A stretch of DNA of 64,000 nt, taken from assembly GCA_025201805.1 (NCBI GenBank), contig MU619238.1:261018-325017 (forward strand), read 5' to 3'. A model generated the notes under the pieces. That model had not been told where the DNA came from. It searched no databases and worked only from the letters and a program-made list of their open reading frames with translations. The DNA is from Parasitella parasitica. Lineage: Eukaryota > Mucoromycota > Mucoromycetes > Mucorales > Mucoraceae. Position numbers and translations under genes: made by a program. Below are positions 47,482-57,874 of this stretch, one piece after another; the first letter of the stretch is position 1; the number at the start of each line of letters is the position of its first letter.

Positions 47482-47503
47482 AGCACCTCCGTTGGAGATG
47501 CTC
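47482..47503 (-). repeat. Right terminal inverted repeat
   Basis: It ends GTTGGAGATGCTC immediately before the TTA target duplication. It is the inverted partner of 45534-45555 with one mismatch, which also weakens its own internal palindrome by one pair. Confidence 0.85.
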
Positions 47504-47506
47504 TTA

Positions 47507-48494
47507 AAGCAAAAAATCAATACACCATAACTATTCAAGTTGTAATCTGCATGATCTTCGTAGGAATCAAGTTTGAATTAGCAAAATGACAGCCCATTAA
47601 CACCCTATCTTAACTGATAATTTACCATTTGATTCCTCCAGCTATTTCTCTAAAAATGGTTGTATAATTCCCAACTCGATCTACCTAACGTTTTGCTAGC
47701 ATCCTTTTTCCTTGACCAATCGATGATCCGTTTATAACATTGATATGTAGCCTTCACAGTCATTTCTGTATTTGTGTTACAGTCCTTATGTCAATGCCAA
47801 CTGAATGCAACTGGCTCCATCCTACAGTGACTATATGATAAAATAATGTTGAGCCTTTGATCTATACTCAAAAATTCTTTATACTAAATTTAACGTTGTG
47901 CAGCTGTAATAGCCGCAATTGATTGATCTAACAATAGTTTTAATGCAACTGATAAAATAGAGTTAGGAAGCCCTATAAAATGTATTTATGAGTTTGGCTC
48001 GAGTTGAGCCAAGTATTTCCTGCAGCTATAAATGCATACGATGATCCAGTTGCAGACTGCATACATCTGATGCTACATAGACATGGATCGATAGACATTT
48101 CACAAACACAACCATTAATGGAAGTTTCCTTCATATGTAAATACGATCCAAATGTGAGATCAACCAAGTGCAATATTCTAATAAATTGATGTTGTACAGG
48201 TATTTATGTTTACATGCATACAGAAAACTTACTATATCCGGACTTTCTTCCTAAACTCGGTTGAGGCATCCATGCGCATCGGTCCTATAGCTTGATCCGC
48301 AGGACCTGACAACATTTTCATATAACCATATAAACAAGTCGATTCAATGCATTAGGATATGCCTGTAAGCAATCCCTTTTTCTTTTTTTTTTCTTAACAA
48401 ACTGATAATAGTTTGTTAAAATCCTCTCTCTCTCTCTCTCTCTCCTCTTTTCTTTTCTTTCCTCTCCTAGCAAACCACCAGTCCTAAATTCAAA
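47507..48494. other. Intergenic and subtilase promoter
   Basis: No gene is supported. Both strands have open frames of about 60 codons at 47973-48189 that I cannot assign. Just upstream of the subtilase ATG is a (TC)n microsatellite (about 48423-48447) within a longer pyrimidine tract, in the likely 5' UTR. Confidence 0.5.
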
Positions 48495-51446
48495 ATGAAA
48501 AGAAGCATGCTCTCCGCTTTTCCTCTTGTAGTGGCAGGTGTTTGCTTGGCTGTGTTTGTCATGGCAACTGGGGCCGACAAGATCTCCCACCCCAAATATA
48601 TAAAGGGCTCCGCCAACACTATTCCTGGTCGCTACATTATTAGTTTTTCTGGCGCACGACCCGATTCAGGCACAGCCTTCGCTCAATCATTTACCAAAGA
48701 ATTCAAAGGCGCAAGCCTGAAAGTCAAGGAAAACTTCAGGCATGATTTCTTCAATGGCATTTCAGTCGACCTTGACAATACGGACGATAGCATCCATACT
48801 GCTGCTCTTAAGGCTATCCTTGATAGATCGGAAGTGAAGGCCGTCTACCCTGTCAAAACAATTGCTCGTCCCAAGGTCATTCTCGAAAGCCAAGGTTCCA
48901 GCAAGACGCCTTCTGTCCTGCCCCATGCGATGACTCAAGTTGATAAGGTCCACTCAGAACTCAAAAACAAGGGCAAAGGCATTTTTGTTGGTGTTCTTGA
49001 TACAGGTATTATGACATGTTTCATTGCAGGCTGTTCTATATATAGATATTCACATGAAAATCTCTATTTGTGTGTATGCATTAGGGGTCGACTACTTGCA
49101 TCCTGCTCTGGGTGGAGGCTTTGGCGAAGGCTTCAAAGTCATTAAAGGCTACGATTTGGTTGGCGATGCGTACACCGGATTTAACACACCTAAACCTGAC
49201 AATGACCCTCTCGACGACTGTGGTCTTGATACTGAGGCATCAGGTAAGATCAATTGGCTTATAAAGTATTTATAGCTCATCGCAATATGAATAGGTCACG
49301 GTACACATGTCTCGGGTATTATTGCTGGTTATGATGAATCCACCGTAAGTAGATTAACTGGGATAAGGATAATGGAAGGGGAGGATTTCTGAACAAATGT
49401 TAACGTTTTAGAACTTTACTGGCGTTGCACCTGAAGCCAAGCTGGGCATGTGGCGTGTATTCGGCTGCAAAGGAAGTGTCACCAACGATGTCATTATCAA
49501 AGCTTTGCTGATGGCTTACGATGCTGGTGTTGATGTTATCAATTTGAGTTTAGGCGAGACCAACTCTTGGTCTACTACTACTGATGCTGAAACTAGCGTT
49601 GTTAGCAAGATTGTCCAAAGAGGTGTCAGTGGTAAGTTGTACAATTTGGTACAAATTCACATGGATAATTGACCTATAAATGCTTCAATTATTTAGTTGT
49701 TATTTCTGCTGGTAATTCTGGCGCAAGGGGAATTTATACTGTTGGCCAGCCCAGCACATCTGTTGATGCTTTCTCTGTCGCGTCCGTTGAAAATAGCTAT
49801 TATGTCTCCAAGGATCTCAAGGCAACAGGCATTGACCATACTATCCGTAGGTTAACTAGTCTAAATACCAAATATACATATTAACTAGTGGTCGATCGCT
49901 AGTTTACACTGCCAGCAATGATGACTCCAAGTTTTCAGATGGTCAGGTCATATACGGTGCTAAATCTGGCGCTAACAGTGCCGAAGGCTGTACTCCTGAC
50001 TCAATTGATTCCGCTGTTAGTGGCAAAATCGCACTCATTCAGAGAGGCGCCTGCCCTTTCAGCGATAAGGTCAACAATGCTGCATCTGTCGGCGCCGTTG
50101 GTGTTATTATTTACAACAATGTTGCTGGTGCCCTTACTGCCTCGGTCCCTGGAGTCACTATCCCAGTTATTTCGATCTCCAATGCTGATGGCAAGGCTCT
50201 CTTGGATGCTATAAAAGTAGGTCCTGTTAGTGTCACTTTGAACAAGAAGGGCTCTATTCAGCCAATTGAAAACGCCAACACTATTTCGAGTTTCTCCAGC
50301 ACTGGCTCCTCTTCTGAGCTCAACTTTAAGCCTAACATTGCTGGTATCGGTGGCAATGTCTACTCAACTTTGCCTCGCTATCTCAATAGCTACGGTGTCA
50401 TGTCCGGTACAAGTATGGCTGCTCCCTACGTTGCTGGTTCAGTTGCTTTATACTTGAACTCTGAAGGGAAAAACAAGAGACGTTCAATTGCCTACATCAA
50501 CGAGCAGTTTCAAAATTATGCGTATCCTACAAAAATATTCAACACCACTGAAATTGATAGCCCTCTCCGTCAAGGCGCTGGCCTCGTTCAAGTCTATGAT
50601 GCCATCACTCAAAAGACTCACATCTCTCCGGCACAGATCAGTTTCAATGACACTGCTACTACCAAATACAGAACGCAAACCATTACTGTTGTCAACCACG
50701 GCTCTACGACCATCCAATATGAAGTCGTAAATGAGGTCGCCACCGGCATCTCTCCGTATGATGTCAAAGTCTATGGCTATACCCCTATTGAGCCTGCTGC
50801 TAACTCTGTTGCTGCTGCCAAACTGCGTTTCTCAAAAAAGCAATTCACCCTTGCTCCTGGCAAATCTCAAGAGATCAGGGTAACTGTAACTCCTCCCAAG
50901 ACCAATCCCAAGGATCATATCTTTTACGGCGGTTTTATCCGCGTCAAGTCCAAGCAATCAACCAAGGGCAAAGACCTCAAAGTTCCTTATTTTGGCGTTG
51001 CTGGCAAGCAAAAAGAGCTGCCCATTTTTGACACCGATTTCCCCACAATCATTGATGCTAAAAATACTGAATATGGCAAGAATGACACGTTTACCTTTGA
51101 TCGCTCCAACTCTACTAACGCACCTATCTCTGTAATACGCCTGTTGACTCCCTCCCCTCAAATTAAGGCTGATCTCATGGATTACAAGACTAGCAAAGTC
51201 CTCGGCCAATTCCTCACTGGCCTTGATTATGTCGGTCGTAACTTTCTCGCCCGCGATCAAGTTTACTATCAATACGTCTGGGATGGCACTTATGTCCCCG
51301 CCTCTATTTCCCAGGCTCCCCTTCCTATTGCCGCTGTGGACGGTACCTACAGGTTCCGTTTTGCTGCTTTAAAGCTTCTCGGTAACCCCAACGACAAGAA
51401 GGATTGGGAATCATGGACGTCAGGCCCTATTGTAGTCAAGAACTAA
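48495..51446 (+). CDS. Secreted subtilisin-like serine protease with PA and Fn3-like domains
   Basis: Six exons (48495-49005, 49085-49243, 49295-49344, 49412-49631, 49697-49846, 49903-51446) give 877 residues. A signal peptide (LSAFPLVVAGVCLAVFVMAT) is followed by an inhibitor I9-like propeptide (IPGRYIISFSGARPDSGTAF). The S8 triad is visible: Asp in IFVGVLDTGVDYLHPALGGG, His in GHGTHVSGIIAGYDE and Ser in YGVMSGTSMAAPYVAGSVAL. The oxyanion Asn is in VVISAGNSGARGIY. A protease-associated domain is inserted between His and Ser (GKIALIQRGACPFSDKVNNA). A C5a-peptidase-like Fn3 region follows (FNDTATTKYRTQTITVVNHG). It belongs to the minor extracellular protease Vpr-like group. It is probably a secreted protease for nutrition or host/substrate degradation. 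Confidence 0.93.
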
Positions 51447-53159
51447 TCCCTTGCTCCGAAATGACCTATTCAATGATGAATTCTAGAAAAATACAATGTA
51501 CAAGTGTAATTAAATGTATTAATAAAAGTTGCATTCTTCAGCTTAAAGAAATCTAATGTGAAGTGCCAGACTCAATTATATATTATGATCCAGGATGGAT
51601 TATTGTATAATAAACAGTCAGAAAGTGTGATTAATTGCTGTATCTATCACACACCACTTCAAAATGAATACTTGAGTCGTAGTCTCAAGGAATAAAAAAA
51701 AGACTTGCAGCCAAGGGAACATATGATGTATCATTGTATTTTAAAAAGCAATTACAAAAACAGCATCAACAATTTCAAACACAAAAACAAGTAGTTTAAA
51801 GTTAAGCATTAGACTATAAGGCACCTTTTGATTACATATTTGCATAGCTTAGAGCAAGTTTTTGTACTTTTTTAAGTTGACATCAGATGAAGGTAACGAC
51901 TTTTTTGGAAAAGTATTTTTCAAAGTCGGAGCGTGAGATCGTCAGGCCAGGTACAGACATGCAAGTATTACCATTAGAAAGCTACGAAGTACACAATTTA
52001 AATAAACTAGGCTTCAATTGTTTCTCTCTTAAATTGGATAAGCTGTGGCTTCTCAAAGCTAACGCTTTCTTTAAAAATTACAACAATTTTCTTTGATATC
52101 GGAGATTCAAACGCGTCCAAAAGCAGGAAGGAAAACTTCTTTCAAAAACTCCATTTGGACAGTTCGAAAACTAAATTACTTTTTTAAGGCAAGATATCAT
52201 CCTGTGGTACTATGCATACTACGGCTGTCAGTCTATAATAATAGCTGTATTTTTGGACGCTCTACACGCTGGTATCATTTCGTTATTCTCTTATGCTTAT
52301 GGAAGGAATTATGTCGGGAAAACCTCAAAACAGATCAAGAGGGAAAAGTCGACATTTTGCTTAATCAGAGCGCATTTTCAGTCTTTCAGATCAAGGAGTG
52401 GTCTTTTACGATCATTTTCCTCTAATATATGACATAGTAAAAAGTTGCATTTTTGGGGTCAAAATCGAGGATAATGCATAATCAATGATTTTGGATGTGT
52501 GGATACAAGGAAAAAATCGAAAAAATCCATGATTTTGCATCGAAAAAAAAATCATGCTCAAATTGCACCATAATCATATATAATATAGTTTTTTCCCAAT
52601 AGATACTATTTCTGGTGTTTTTGGGGCACCTTTCATTATAAAAATTAATCAAAAAATGGCACACAAAGCTAAATTTCTTGCTTTTAAGCTGTAAAAAATA
52701 CCTATCTGGAGATGACATCTCGTCAATATCAATTCTAGTACATGACGCAGCTCTAAAAAGTAAGTATTTTGATGCCACAAGTATAACTTTCTTTATAGTA
52801 AAATGATAAAACAGCTGTGGCTCATCGCGTTGGAAGCAGAAGAGGATAATTTATGAATGCAATGTTTTGCTGCAATTACCCCTTGTTATTTGTGAACAAA
52901 CCAAAAGTTGGTAATTGCTAGTGACAGAGAAGTCCTATTACCATTGTTGCTTATAATAATACTTAATGTCAGTTCAAGAGTTCCTTTTTTTGTAATTCTA
53001 GTGCTAAACATGTAAAATAGAAAGTAAAATAGAGGTCAGGATTGGGGTTGAGGTAATTTTATTAGCAAAAGTTAAGCTTTATAATAAGCTTCTGGTAGAT
53101 TTCAGGTTCCAGATACTGTACTGTAGAGTATCAAATTCTAAATAGAGCATATCTTGCTA
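51447..53159. other. Gene-poor AT-rich region, possible transposon debris
   Basis: Open frames at 51887-52425 (+) and 52482-52778 (-) are not convincing and match nothing I know. Positions 52500-52580 contain several copies of an AAAATC(A/C)ATGATTTTG-like motif with poly-A runs, as at the edges of degraded mobile elements. Confidence 0.4.
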
Positions 53160-53361
53160 TACAGTGCCTCCACCCCCAATTTTCGCTTTCCAACGAGCTG
53201 ATTTCGCTTTGATCTCCGACCAACTTTCGTTTTTATAAAGTCCAATTTTCGCTTCTTTATTGGCCAAAGTTCGTTTTGGTAAGGGCTCATTTTCGCTTTT
53301 GTCACTTCCAAAGTTCGATTTTGTTCGTTTCATAGTTCGCTTTTGCATCACTCAATTTTCG
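53160..53361 (+). repeat. 22-bp periodic TTCG array beside a CAGTGCCTCC transposon terminus
   Basis: TA at 53160-53161 is followed by CAGTGCCTCCACCCCC, the form of a Tc1/mariner-type terminal inverted repeat at its TA target. Directly inside, the core TTCG(C/T)TTT recurs with TTCG starting at 53182, 53203, 53226, 53248, 53270, 53292, 53314, 53336 and 53358, that is steps of 21, 23, then 22 throughout. An extra TTCG is at 53324. Flanking bases of each unit are diverged (AATTTTCGC, CAAAGTTCG, CATAGTTCG forms). The array probably represents transposase- or host-protein-binding subterminal repeats. Confidence 0.7.
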
Positions 53362-54592
53362 TGTTTAATCTCAAGGTTTATTAAAGCGGGGCATTTTTGG
53401 AAGTTATTGACAGAGTGATTTGCAATGTTGTGAAGCGTCCGTAAATCGGACCTCTGATTATGGATGATGACGTCGAAAGAATTTCGCTCATTTTTTTTCA
53501 TTTGTACTTATTTTTTTTTTTTTGACACTAATCCATGGAGGAGAATCGCAACCATGGTTTATATTTTTGATCTTGTACACAATTTTCCACCAAACAGTTT
53601 TAATGCATATCTTAGAAGTATCATGGATAAGAGTGTCATTGGTGGTTTGGCGTTTCAAGCATTGTAGTTTCTTTTAAGAAGTTGCCGTAATTCTTCAAGG
53701 TCAATATTTCGTGCTCTTTTAAAGATAAGTATACACGTTAAGAATACTGCAAGAAAAACACAAGGCTTTGTACACATGAACCCTGCCCTACGCCGGAGAA
53801 ATTCGCTGGCTGCCTTGATGAACAATTGTTCGTCTCCAGCCGGGAGTGGGAAGTTGTCACTCTCCTCTTGTAAATTGATAAGGCATTTTGGTTTTATTCA
53901 CTTCATTATAGGTCCAAATTTAACTACGGCAAAGCCAATGCTTTTGATACCAACAGTTTTCGATGGATTGACGATTCTCCTCTCTCTCTCTCTCTCTCTC
54001 TATTCTACTCGCGGCGTCATCACTTCTTCTTATATAGCCCTCAACACATGTATATATTTGTTTTATTTAAAACCAAAGAACATAGCAGCAAAACCAAGTA
54101 GATATAATTGCTCCAAATTTTGGAACCATAATGCTTAACATGTACTTATCCCGAAAATGGTCAATTTACAAAAACTTCTTCCACCTTAATAAACGCAGTC
54201 TAATGATCTCGTTTTTGAACTGCAGGTTGACATGTCAATATCACTACTACTGACTTTCGTAAAAAAAAAACAGACAGCTCTTGCCACTGAAGTGTTTTTG
54301 CTGGAAATTCATCGGCTTTTGAGAAGAAAAAGTCGGTCACAAAATACTGTATACTATCCTTTTCACCATGACCTTTATTTTTCAAAAACATTGTGGGTAC
54401 ACATGCAAAACATATTCTTCCTGCTAATAAAGGAATTACAGTACAATTTTGGAGCAATCTGTGAGAAAGGCAGGACCTTAAGGAAATTCAAAAGCTGTTT
54501 GTAAAAGGGATGGTTCAAACAAATAGAGAAAAAGAAATGGTGGTAAAACTGCTGAGGCTATTGATGTAAATGCAAGAGTTGCAATTCGCAGT
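53362..54592. other. Transposon-scarred region without intact genes
   Basis: Short frames at 53464-53667, 53776-54138 and 54232-54504 are low in quality. A (TC)n microsatellite lies at about 53978-54002. By position this may be the interior of the same decayed element as the flanking array and DDE fragment. Confidence 0.4.
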
Positions 54593-54805
54593 GAGCATTT
54601 TCTACAGTTCATCTCTGGTATTATGGGTACACTAGATAATCACAATATGGATGAAGATATATTATCATGGGTAATGCATCCATTCATAAAGTGCCTGAAA
54701 TATCTGAGCCCATTGTTTCTAGGGAATATGTACCCGTCTATTTACCATCACACTCCCCGTTTCTAAATCCGATCGAACTACTTTGATCAAAATTTATAAA
54801 CTTCT
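54593..54805 (+). pseudogene. Decayed DDE transposase fragment (Tc1/mariner-like)
   Basis: One frame gives EHFLQFISGIMGTLDNHNMD. After a frameshift another gives YIIMGNASIHKVPEISEPIV and then YVPVYLPSHSPFLNPIEL, ended by a TGA at 54784-54786 where the family normally has Trp. This matches the end of the DDE_3-type catalytic domain: the second catalytic Asp of the usual MDNAxIH is Gly here, and the SPxLNPIE motif is intact. The frameshift, stop and lost catalytic residue show it is dead. It lies 1.4 kb from the CAGTGCCTCC terminus and may belong to the same insertion. Confidence 0.75.
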
Positions 54806-55252
54806 ATTACATGTGTATTTATTTAAAGGATAGGATCATTTCTATAAAGCATACTTGTCAATACTTGCTTTTTTATGAATCAGAATTCACAGTTTCATTG
54901 CAGAAAAAAGTTGGATCTGCTTCCTAAAGATGAATAAACACAAAATAAAAACACTACAACTCTGGTAGTTTGTTGTACGAGACAGCGGTAAAAGCTGGAT
55001 TACTGTATCCAAGTTTCCCATCTAGTCTTTGATATAACGAATGTGATACAGGGAAAAAAAAGTCAGTGGTTCCACGTATGATCTCAAAACTTTAACAAGG
55101 TTTTGTACGATATGATAACAATAATTCAAGATTACAGACCAAAAAAGAAAAAATATAATTATTACGTTTACAAAAGCAGAGTATAAAAATTGCCTTCTCG
55201 GAAGGACAAGAGAGTGTACTCGAATAGAAAAAAAGTGTTGTATAATGCCTAA
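54806..55252. other. Intergenic, no gene seen
   Basis: AT-rich DNA between the transposase fossil and the 3' end of the hexokinase gene. I looked for an inverted CAGTGCCTCC partner here and did not find one. Confidence 0.5.
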
Positions 55253-57014
55253 TTAAGTTGTCTTAGTTTTAGCCAGAGCAGCCTTATGTGCCATCATAGC
55301 AATCATAGCAGCTCCAAATCCAGAGCCATCCCTAGCCAAAGAAAATTTAATATGTTTCGTAGCTTGATCACCAAAGAGTTCTGCCAGGGCATCCATCATA
55401 TGCTTCTCAAAGTCGGGAAAGAATTCGTAAACAGATCCATCAATTGCTACAGCCGAATCTTCATCTAATTTACCAGTGTGAGCCAATACACCAGCGATGC
55501 CACAAGCAGTTAGGCGAGCCGCACGACGTCCCACTGCTATACAGATCACTTGGACAACTTGACGATCGCCCAAAGTAGTGGCAGGGACTTGGAGTGTTTC
55601 TTCCAAGATGTGGCGAACTTGCTCCAGGTCAGGTGAATTATCATCTACAACAGTTGACATGTAGGATGTTTCGAAGCCCCATTGCTTGTTGAGCTCTGGT
55701 GACGATAAGCCGTTGAAAAGAACACGATGGTCGATAAAATTGAGGATGGCATTACGAGAAATTTCACCCAGATACATGCCGGACATCATCTTTTCAAAAA
55801 GCTGTTCACGAGGATTGATAGACTCACGGTCAAGTTTGTTATCGTACATGGTAAGCGGTAATACACGACGTTCACGGTCGAAAGCTCCCCATTCCATGTT
55901 GATAACCATCTCTTCAAACACCTGCTCTCCACCCTCCCATTTTTTGATATTTTTGAGTTTTTCGTAATATGCTACACATGTCATAAGCTGTAAATGAGTA
56001 ATCTGGATTTGGGAGAAGAAGGGTAAAATTTACCAGCATTTGTTCCTGTCCCAAGAATGATACCCATTGTAGTGTCAGGATGACGATAAGAATTTGCCAT
56101 CAAAGTACCAACTGTGTCGTTAACAAGCTACAACATAAGAAAAGAAATTACATGCAATGTTAGACACGCTGCTATCTTATCCCTCTCCATCTCTACATGT
56201 CTTTCCTTCCCAAAATAACCCGGGTTTCCGTACACATGAGTACACAAACACAAACGTACGGGAAAAGTTGGGCAAGAAACTCTTCCCCCCCCCCACACCA
56301 AAAAAAAAAAAAAAAAAAAAAACGTAAACACTTACAGCAGCAATGTTCACATGAATGTTCTTGCGCATGAAGGAGTCTTGCAGCATAATGACAACGTCAT
56401 TATTGATAGCGTCAGAGCAGTTGAACCCTTTAGTCCAGTGCATAAGAGTACCTCTGTTGATATCAGTTTGATTAACAGCAAAAGAGAATGTGAACCCTAA
56501 TTGAGGAAGTTCATCAGCATGGCCACGGTCAGAGCCATATTCGCAAACAAAGTTATCGACGCAGTCAGCAATGAAGTCGCAGAGATGGCGCATTTTTCCA
56601 GTCTTGAGCTCTTCCGTTACGATATATTTTTGTTGACGCACAGAAAAATGACCATCGCCTTTCAATTCAAATTCGCATACACGGAGGTTAGTTCCACCTA
56701 AATCCAGAGCAAGATATTTGCCCTTCTCATCACCAGTAGGTCGGCCTGTAACATAACTGGGGATCATAGGAACTGTTCATGATTAGCATACAATTATGCT
56801 AGACTTGCCCGGTTTTCATACCTGTTGCACCTTCATGATCCAGGCCTTTTTGCATTTCCTCTATAAATTGCTTGACAATCGTACGGGCTTTCTCTGTTGT
56901 TATGTTGAATTGATCATGTATTTGATCGACAGCCTGTTGCTGGTCTTTGGTGCCGCTGATTTGAGGCACAGGATGCTCAACACTGGTCTCACGAGATAGA
57001 AACGAACTAATCAT
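55253..57014 (-). CDS. HXK: Hexokinase
   Basis: Four exons (56822-57014, 56336-56772, 56034-56127, 55253-55971) give 480 residues, the standard fungal length. The enzyme phosphorylates glucose and other hexoses in the first step of glycolysis. Motifs in order are YLALDLGGTNLRVCEFELKG (phosphate 1), LGFTFSFAVNQTDINRGTLM then HWTKGFNCSD (sugar binding), LVNDTVGTLMANSY with the catalytic Asp, MGIILGTGTNAAYYE (phosphate 2), EWGAFDRER, and GSVYEFFPDFEKHMMDALAE then LARDGSGFGAAMIAM (adenosine region). FAVNQT replaces the more usual FPVNQT. Intron 2 contains long homopolymers (9 C, then 22 A on the plus strand). Hexokinase rather than glucokinase is chosen on overall motif resemblance. Confidence 0.94.
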
Positions 57015-57874
57015 TCTTTTACAGTAACGAAGAAAGAGCAGGAAAAGGGGAAGAAATAGAAAGAAAGACCTTTTATATACAGTTCTGTTTTTTTTGGGAT
57101 GTCTTTATTTGGTATCGTATTGGTGATGGGATCTGTTTTGCGTTTTAGTGTTACGAAACATTTTCCATAGACTTTGTGTTCGAGCTGAACGCAGTTATGG
57201 TACAGATGAGATGCAAAATTTTATTATAGCAACTGTGTAGTTAAGATGTAGAACGACTTGGCAAACATATCTCAAAACCAAGATAAAACAAATGCTATGA
57301 AAAAGCTCAAATGTTGAATCAAGATATGGCAAGGTTCTACACTCACTGAAATTTACGTAATTATTTATCAGAGGCACTAAATGTCCATTCTGCCTCTCAA
57401 GTTCAAGGTACACAATCGTCATCCCGTCATCCCGTCATCCTGCCATCATCAGAGATTACTTACTTATTTAATACCATATTTAAAACACTCTAGATACATA
57501 GGATTATCATATTATAGACTCATTGGCGAGGGCTATTACATGTAAGCTCATTTTTTAAATTGTAAATGTTGAAAAGGGGGGCAAAATCTCGATATTGTCA
57601 TATTTAATATGATTTTCAGTACACCGCATGGGTGTCATTCTTCCATATATGTTGGTCTTCATTCGATATACATTGCAATGAAGAACTAGCCTACAAAAAA
57701 TCTGTAAAACGTTATTTACCTTTTATGATTGATTTGAAAAGGGTCTCGTGCTTCTGAAGAGTTCCATTGCCTTACTAATCATTGTGGCTTATTGAGCAGC
57801 TTGAAATACTCTTGAATCAATTTTTTCCTTCAAGTTTAACTAATCTGCATGCAGTTTTATTATCACATAAAAAG
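57015..57874. other. Shared head-to-head promoter of hexokinase and TTC27-like genes
   Basis: The two genes diverge from this 860-bp interval. The TTC27 frame stays open from 57779 to 57874 with protein-like residues (LWLIEQLEILLNQFF), just after an in-frame stop at 57776-57778. That may be part of a first coding exon whose upstream piece I could not identify. A CCGTCATCC-like triple direct repeat is present at about 57416-57441. Confidence 0.5.

Larger units (their letters stand above)
45534..47503 (+). mobile_element. TIR transposon with TTA target duplication carrying a Fanzor remnant
   Basis: The element is about 1970 bp including an 820-base assembly gap. It is bounded by 22-bp terminal inverted repeats with a single mismatch and flanked on both sides by TTA (45531-45533 and 47504-47506). 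TTA duplications and a GAGCATCTCC-type terminus fit the PIF/Harbinger superfamily. The visible coding part is a Fanzor (TnpB homologue), not a Harbinger transposase. Any transposase must be in the gap or supplied by another copy. The high TIR identity suggests fairly recent movement. Confidence 0.8.

Noticed and set aside
51887-52425. Two adjacent frames after the subtilase
   Set aside because: No recognisable motif; likely debris of an unidentified element, and a gene cannot be supported.
53160-53361. CRISPR-like array
   Set aside because: The 22-bp units are degenerate with no conserved repeat/unique spacer structure, and the genome is eukaryotic.
53464-54504. Several frames of 60-120 codons in the transposon-scarred region
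   Set aside because: No shared family motifs, poor composition and interruption by microsatellites; not annotated as genes.
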